The notes under the pieces are model-generated. The model saw only the letters and a list, made by a program, of their open reading frames with translations. It was not told the origin of the DNA and searched no databases. Below, piece after piece: positions 9,320 to 14,325 of a stretch of 14,325 nt of DNA. Where the stretch lies: contig LSSL01000258.1 in the NCBI GenBank assembly GCA_001953115.1, positions 1-14,325 of the forward strand. Direction: 5' to 3'. Numbering within the stretch: the stretch's first letter is position 1; each line of letters starts with the position of its first letter. A program made the translations under genes and the position numbers. This DNA comes from Smittium mucronatum (lineage: Eukaryota > Kickxellomycota > Harpellomycetes > Harpellales > Legeriomycetaceae).

Positions 9320-10602
9320 AAAATTCGTTAAATCGAAATCCCTGATGTTTAGAAAATAGTAAACTTTTTCCTTATTAGATTTAGAGTTTTTCGAGTAATA
9401 ATATTTCCAAAATTTGGAAAAATTTAGATTTGAATTCTTTTCTATAATGTATTACTCTTCTTTAAATATTATATTATATTTTACTGTGTTTTTTTTTCAA
9501 AAAAGCTGCAAAAATCCCCAATTTAGATATAAAAATTGCATAGGAAATATTATTTATAATACAAAATTTTTATATAACTAAAAAAATATGACTAAATAGC
9601 TAAAATCTCTGATTAAAAATAATAATAAATAAATTTACTAGTGCCTCATCACCTATAAACGTACGGTAATAAATCAAAAAAAGGATTTTTTATTAATAAA
9701 AAATCCTTTTTATTGATTTACGAGATATTTAAAACGCATCCAATATTTTTTACACAGCTAAAAACCAAATAAGTTAAACCTCAAAAAATAAACCAAGATG
9801 ATCCTTCTTGAAAAAAAACTTTTTTCATTATACTTTTGCAAAAAATTCGGTTATTGTGTTTTTTAAATATAAATATGAATCCGTTGTTTTTTTTTTGTTT
9901 TAATAGTGTGAATTTTTTCTGTAAAAAAATCAATACACAAATCGACTCTTTCATATTCGCCCTCCCCCCATTTTATATCAAAGCTATGATTTCGCTTAAG
10001 TGAAATATTCTTGATTATGTCGAAGAGTGTAAATATTATCAATAATAAATAGGTTCATTTAATCCTTTTTTATCTTACTTAGTTTTTTTTAAAATTTTTT
10101 TCCAATAATCCCTACAGGTTGAAGGGATGGCTACCATAGATATATCTTTTTATTAGAAAAACATTAAGAATTTATAAGAAAAGGTGAGTTATAATTTTAA
10201 AAATGGAAATAAATTTTTTCTCATACATTTATTACCAAATAATTGATAATTTTAAAAATAAATCTAAAGTATTTGTTAATTATTAAAGTTTACTCTGAAA
10301 GCCATTCAAAGCAAAATAAGCACCCAATAAAATAAATAAATTTCGGTTTCTTAGAAAAATATTTTTCAATTAAGCAAAAATAGGTTTTTATAAAAAAAGG
10401 GAAACTTATTTCTTAAAAGGTGCTATTTCTAAAAAATGAATCCGATTTTTAATTAGTATAGCGTTGTCAGTAAATTAAAATCATATCTATTAAAGATATT
10501 TTTATCTTGATTAGTCTCAAATATTTATTCAAATTAAAAATATAGAATATTCCAGCGATATTTTTGAAGATTTTGAATCAAAAATATCGATATACTAATC
10601 GG
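9320..10602. other. AT-rich non-coding stretch
   Basis: No gene is supported on either strand. Apart from the large palindrome at 9670-9720, the only local departures are a C-rich spot near 9960 and a small TCCCT/AGGGA hairpin near 10110. Confidence 0.55.
9670..9720. repeat. Large near-perfect palindrome, 51 bp, no loop
   Basis: The inner 34 bp (9678-9711) is a perfect palindrome with 17-nt arms containing GGATTTTTTATT and its complement. One unpaired base follows, and pairing then resumes for another 8 bp on each side (TAAATCAA with TTGATTTA). The centre falls between 9694 and 9695. On RNA or single-stranded DNA it would form a long hairpin. It may be a solo MITE-like remnant, a fold-back insertion or a replication-generated palindrome. 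No neighbouring gene is convincing enough to call it a terminator. Confidence 0.8.
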
Positions 10603-10626
10603 AATCCAAGTCTCATAACTTGGATT
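10603..10626. repeat. 9-bp perfect stem with 6-nt loop
   Basis: AATCCAAGT, the loop CTCATA and then ACTTGGATT form a clean hairpin that includes G and C pairs. It ends six bases before the ATG of the open frame at 10632. If that frame were expressed, the hairpin would sit in its leader, but nothing else supports this. Confidence 0.6.
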
Positions 10627-10631
10627 AATTC

Positions 10632-10871
10632 ATGTCTAATTTCAATCTTGTATATTATGAAAGTGGAGCCAAAGATTATGATCAAAAAATATTTATTAGA
10701 TTATTGTTTAACCCTAGTAAAGTTTTTATACTTATGAGCTTACATTTATTTAATTTAATAAAATATATTTCATGCGCTAAAAAAAGTTTGTTGAAAGGGA
10801 ATCTAAAAGAGGCACAGAATCTTCATTTTCTTTTAAAAACAATCTTTTTTATTTCTTATCAACTCACTTGA
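10632..10871 (+). pseudogene. Open frame with faint DHDPS/NAL-like C-terminal helices, possible relic
   Basis: A 79-codon frame runs from ATG 10632 to TGA. Its second half, KKSLLKGNLKEAQNLHFLLKT, resembles the helical segment of dihydrodipicolinate synthase/N-acetylneuraminate lyase proteins that typically reads like ALxGDxxEARxLHxxLLPL, including the spacing of Gly, Glu-Ala and Leu-His. The rest is not recognisable: no GxxGE motif, no catalytic Tyr or Schiff-base Lys region is present, and nothing in the flanks continues the domain. The family is normally about 300 aa. At best this is a decayed fragment; the resemblance could be chance in a Lys/Leu-rich frame. Confidence 0.18.
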
Positions 10872-12130
10872 TAAATTATTATTAATTATCTAGAATATTC
10901 GATGATTTTCATATACTTATCCCAACCGCTTGCACAATCGTAAATGAAACCTATGATAAAATAAGAAATAAAATAAAATCCAGATAGTTTTTAATGATAT
11001 AAATTGATCAGCTTAATAATTTAATAGGTTTGGAAAAAAATTCAGATGACTTTTTGATTATATTTTGCACTGTGTTTACCATAAACAGACCAAATGGGAT
11101 ATTTGAATAGTTTTTTTTTTACCCTGTAACAATCATAAAAAATATGTAAAAAGAGAAACAAGGATTATAAAAGATGAGAAGTGCGCTTTTGCTAGTCTTC
11201 ATTTTGAAGATTGATTATCTGATATAGCTGTATGTAGCTATATGAAATCTAATAAAAGGGGTTTTATCTAAAATTCTATCAGAATACAAAATTAAAGATC
11301 AAAAAAATAATAAATAAAGGGTTTTAAGGGTCAATAAGGGCTAAGTTGGATTTGATAAAGATTTTAGAGTTTTTGTACAAAAAAAAACATAATGAATCTG
11401 GTAAAATCAGTTGTAAACACACAGTCAGCTGAATCTCTGCGGCTTAACACAAAAAATACAATAAATCAAGCTGGTAAAACTAATCATAATGAGAAAGTGA
11501 TAGTTGATAGTCACTTCTAAAGGTCAAAAAATATATTTGAAATCATACGAGGGCCATAAATTTGATTCTTGGGTAAATTCATGGCGATTAACGTTTTTTT
11601 TTGGCATTAGAATAATTGAAAATATAACTACATTATTTAAAAGTTAATGAAATGTATTTGTATAAAATGATCAGAAGTAATGAGAAAAAAATATTTAATA
11701 AAAATATGATCAGTTTTTAAAACATTAAAGAAATGCAAAAAAAGGAAAGGTAATTCAGAAAAAAAGAGCTTCATGCTTAATCAAATCATATAATAGTTGG
11801 CTCAAAAATATTAGGAAAAGAAATTTCCACTCCTGAAATGATTTAAATAAAAAAATGAATCTCTTGAAACCCTGTGTACTCTTTTATGAAGATAGTTGCT
11901 CCAATAGTGATGATAGCTAGCAATAAATTTTTATGTATTTTTTTGATAATCAATTTTTTTTCAATAAATGGATTTTATGATTAATTTTAACCTATTTAAT
12001 TTTTTTTAAATTAGATTTCATAAAATTTTAAACTGAATCTATCTTTCGCTTTATTATATTTTAGTTATTTAAAAATTTTTAAAATTTTATACCTTCAAAA
12101 CGTTACCACCGAATATAAAACCCCGAATCG
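10872..12130. other. Less AT-rich stretch with short open frames, no gene identified
   Basis: Several short frames look less random than elsewhere: 10886-10984 (33 codons with IPTACTIVNETYDKIR) and 11392-11520 (ATG, 42 codons, starting MNLVKSVVNTQSAESLRLNT). None continues into a longer reading frame or matches a family I know. The pattern fits a decayed element or gene whose frames have been broken, but this is inference from composition only. Confidence 0.3.
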
Positions 12131-12361
12131 ATGTATGAGATTTTTTATCCAATAATAAAATTAATTAAATTTTTTGAAGAATTAAAGGATATTTCTTCAC
12201 AAAAATTTATTCAACTTCGCGCTTTTAAAAAATATAAATCAGCTTATCATCTTTTTGAAAAAAAAGCTGGAAGAAATCTTATTAAATTAAATATTTTTAA
12301 ATTTTTATCATCTAGTTCAAAAACAAGAACGAATCCTTCAAAATTAAGCGATTTTAAATAA
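12131..12361 (+). other. Unidentified 76-codon open frame
   Basis: An ATG at 12131 follows a locally GC-richer leader (an ACCACCG and CCCCGAATCG patch) and opens 76 codons ending TAA. The product is basic and Lys/Phe/Ser-rich, with a run KKYKSAYHLFEKKAGR and a Ser-rich tail. No family, signal peptide or membrane span is evident. Length and composition are compatible with chance, so this is a weak candidate for a small gene or an exon. Confidence 0.15.
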
Positions 12362-13592
12362 ACAAAACATTTTTCTAAAAAAAATTCGAATCTAAAAATC
12401 AAAGTCGAATACTGTATTTTTCGCTATAGAAGTGTAAAAATAAATCATCAAATAGCTAATGTTCACTAATAAGATACTCGAATGAAAAGCTGAATGTGGC
12501 TAATTCAAAATCAGCTAAATATAAGTCAACACGTCTTTTGTTTTCAAAGAGATCTTTTTTGATTTTTTTTTGTGTAAGTAAATTTTTATTTTATTTTAAA
12601 TATAATCCTTGATTCTTTTTTTGAAAGTTAAGTGTGTTTAATTTGCCTCATTTTTTTCAAGATCGCGAGTTATCTTTGTTGATTTTATGAAATTACGACT
12701 AAAAATATCACCCTTTGTATCTTCTATTTATTCACATAATATAATATTGTTATGAAAAATAATGCCAAGTTATATATTTGGTATCATCTCAAAGTATATT
12801 ATTTCCGCAAAACTTGGATTCGATTTTATAACTAAAAAAAACATGAAATTTTCAAGCATATGTATCATAAACATAATTTTAGTTAATTTAGATAGAATAT
12901 AATGTCATTAGTATTTAAATACTTAATTTTTCACACTTTTTCTACCTCTAATTTTCAAAATCATGAATTTTTCGACAAATCGAAAATATTTTTTTATAAA
13001 ATTTTACATAATTTTTTTTATACCTTAGGTTTATTTTATTTACTGGTCTAAAAGTAACTAGATGAACCGTTTGTCTATTCGTAGTATTAAAATAGTCTAG
13101 AAAACACAAAATATAGTCTGTGCTCCAACCAAAATACTACTAAATTATTAACCAAATAAAAAAAAATTATCAGAATATAATTATTTCATTGATCACCTAT
13201 TTATTATTAAATCAAGACTTTATTAAAATGTGGTATTTAAAAAAAAACAAAGGCATAATTATAATATGATTGGGTATAATAAAAAAATGATATATATTTG
13301 TTTTTTCACTCCTCAAATAAATTTATTTAGTTGCTAATATCATAGTTGATTTTTTGATAAAATATAATACGGATTATTAATAAAATTAGAGACTTATACA
13401 CTAATATTTTGGGCTATACGTTTAAAATGATTATTTATTTGATAATAAATGGATAAAAAATTTAATTTTTACTTATAAGCTTATATGAATTTTTTTACTA
13501 TAAATTATAATTGATAAATGGAGGTTATCCATTAAAAAAAGCCTCTTATTAGATAATAAACAGTCTATATTGTGTCGAAAATTAATTAACCG
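12362..13592. other. AT-rich non-coding stretch before the retrotransposon
   Basis: No gene is supported. It may contain the 5' UTR of the downstream LINE, whose left boundary I could not find: there is no target-site duplication to compare because the 3' end of the element is outside the window. Confidence 0.5.
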
Positions 13593-14153
13593 ATGCATAG
13601 AAAATTTAAAGTTTTGATAAAATTTTCAGGTGATATAGAAGCATATATAATGAATATAGACTTCATTAAAAATACTCAAAACTAAGAAATAATTTCGGAT
13701 CCTTTCGAAGACGAGTCAATATCAGATTTGGATTCCGATATGGATATTGATATTAATTCTATCTAATTACGAATTTTTTGTCTCAGAAGAAAAAATATCG
13801 CAAAAAAATTAAAAAATAAACCCTGAAAAAATCAAAATAAATTTGTTTTTTTCAATGCACAAGGGCTCAAAAAAAGTGCAATCAAAGACGCCGTTCTCAA
13901 TAATATATCCACAGTTGAAAAAAATTTCTCGGTTCATAAAATCAGACAGAGAAACGGTGATTGGAGACATATAATTACGCCAAAAAATACCAGCAAAATC
14001 AAATTTTCGAAAGAAGAATTATTTAGGCTAGAAAAATCACTAAACGCGAAAATTAGACGTGAAAAAAACAAAAAAGATCGATTATTAACGACGACAAAAA
14101 AAAAAGAACTATTAACGGCAAAAAATCTTTCAATAGCGGCAAAATCAGCGTAA
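13593..14153 (+). pseudogene. LINE ORF1-like frame with three in-frame stops
   Basis: A single frame from ATG 13593 to TAA 14151-14153 spans 186 codons and is interrupted by TAA 13683, TAA 13764 and TGA 13824. In DNA this AT-rich a random frame would have many more stops, so this looks like a decayed ORF. Before the second stop is an acidic block (FEDESISDLDSDMDIDI). After the third, 108 uninterrupted codons contain SVHKIRQRNGDWRHIITPK, reminiscent of the RRM-like part of LINE gag/ORF1 proteins, and then a Lys/Arg-rich tail (NAKIRREKNKKDR). No CCHC zinc knuckle is seen. ORF1 proteins bind the element RNA in the retrotransposition particle. Alternatively only the last 108 codons are a remnant and the upstream part is unrelated. 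The stop overlaps the ORF2 start. Confidence 0.5.
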
Positions 14154-14156
14154 TGA
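14151..14156 (+). promoter_or_regulatory. TAATGA stop-start junction between ORF1 and ORF2
   Basis: The ORF1 frame stops at TAA 14151-14153 and ORF2 starts at ATG 14153-14155, sharing one A. The hexamer is TAATGA. The same UAAUGA arrangement in the SART1 LINE of silkworm supports translational coupling, in which the ribosome terminates and restarts on ORF2. Whether this copy still uses it is doubtful given the damage upstream. Confidence 0.6.
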
Positions 14157-14325
14157 CGTTCAAAATAAGCGGAATTAAACAAATAAAAGAGGAGCTGGAA
14201 CTCCTTATCAGATACAGGTGCCCTGAAATTATATCGCTCCAAGAAGCTTTTCTTAGTAAAAAAACATTCAGATGCCGGATTCCTGGATTTATGTGTATCG
14301 AATCAAAATCCGATCTTACTAAAGG
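14153..14325 (+). CDS. LINE ORF2 N-terminus, AP-like endonuclease domain, partial
   Basis: ATG 14153-14155 opens 57 codons to the window edge. Near the start is SGIKQIKEELELLI, then PEIISLQEAFL and later IPGFMCI. This is the order of the endonuclease/exonuclease/phosphatase domain of LINE ORF2 proteins, where an N-x-N-G motif and a LQET motif supply catalytic Asn and metal-binding Glu. Glu31 of LQEA is present. At the first motif the sequence is FKISGI, with Lys at the catalytic Asn position (Asn14 of human L1). ORF2 normally nicks target DNA and reverse-transcribes the element; only the beginning of the nuclease is visible. The frame also begins unusually close to the first motif, so the N-terminus may be shortened. 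Confidence 0.75.
   Translation, partial: MTFKISGIKQIKEELELLIRYRCPEIISLQEAFLSKKTFRCRIPGFMCIESKSDLTK

Larger units (their letters stand above)
13593..14325 (+). mobile_element. Non-LTR (LINE-type) retrotransposon, 5' part, truncated by window end
   Basis: Two consecutive frames in the ORF1-ORF2 order of LINEs, with the second starting in an AP-type endonuclease domain, identify the element. Base composition rises in G and C from about 13690 to the end, unlike the desert to the left. Reverse transcriptase, the 3' UTR and the tail must lie to the right of the window. The left end is not defined; 13593 is only the first ATG of the ORF1-like frame. Confidence 0.75.

Noticed and set aside
10050..10070. 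GGTTCATTTAATCC followed by T6, resembling a tRNA B box and terminator
   Set aside because: The T-stem does not pair, and no A box, anticodon stem or acceptor stem fits upstream.
11173..11215. THAP-like Cys-x-x-His-Phe pattern in a short plus-strand frame (KCAFASLHFED)
   Set aside because: The match is only a few residues, a stop follows immediately, and the other zinc ligands and the AVPTIF box of THAP domains are not found nearby.
2511..13590. CRISPR array or other regular spaced repeat
   Set aside because: No direct repeat with regular spacers was seen; similar short words are A/T runs expected in this composition.
13593..14153. Variant genetic code with TAA read as sense
   Set aside because: Two in-frame TAA in the ORF1-like frame suggested it, but the Rab3GAP2 gene ends at TAA where plant homologues end, ORF1 also ends at TAA next to ORF2, and a TGA is present too. 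Pseudogene decay explains this more simply.
13934..14242. Minus-strand open frame of 102 codons
   Set aside because: It is antisense to the LINE ORF1/ORF2 junction; its Phe-rich product mirrors the Lys-rich plus-strand frames. The plus-strand endonuclease motifs are much more convincing.

Overview
The window is AT-rich eukaryotic DNA. The evidence for this is a gene split by four short GT-AG introns (79-102 nt, three of them opening GTAAAT), a LINE-type retrotransposon at the right edge, and about 11 kb of non-coding sequence rich in homopolymer runs. The organism cannot be fixed from the sequence. The short, plant-like form of the Rab3GAP regulatory subunit and the extreme AT bias suggest a protist, an early-diverging fungus or another small-bodied eukaryotic lineage. 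There is no sign of bacterial gene organisation.

Layout. Positions 1-137 hold a short tandem repeat array (a 32-bp unit plus related degenerate motifs). Positions 219-377 hold a 52-codon open frame of coding-like composition and unknown identity. Positions 390-2402 hold the main gene: a five-exon homologue of the non-catalytic subunit of the Rab3 GTPase-activating complex (RAB3GAP2 N-terminal domain), predicted at 553 aa. Its splice sites were assigned by keeping frame and matching the family, and its 5' end is uncertain. A possible 3' UTR with AATAAA follows to about 2510.

From about 2511 to 13590 no convincing gene was found. The tract is mostly A/T with scattered perfect palindromes, a C10 and a T18 run, and a few less AT-rich islands (about 9110-9290 and 10600-11600) that may be relics of old genes or elements. 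One open frame at 10632-10871 weakly resembles the C-terminal helices of the dihydrodipicolinate synthase/N-acetylneuraminate lyase family.

From 13593 to the right edge lies the 5' part of a non-LTR retrotransposon. A degraded ORF1-like frame with three in-frame stops ends in TAATGA, where its stop overlaps the ATG of ORF2. ORF2 begins with an apurinic/apyrimidinic-type endonuclease domain and runs off the window. The same stop-start arrangement is known from the SART1 LINE. In this copy the first catalytic motif of the endonuclease carries Lys where Asn is expected, and ORF1 is interrupted, so the copy is probably dead. The cellular gene and the retrotransposon have no evident functional link. 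No complete new system was found; the most interesting points are the short-form Rab3GAP2, the ambiguous region before it, and the stop-start junction of the LINE.
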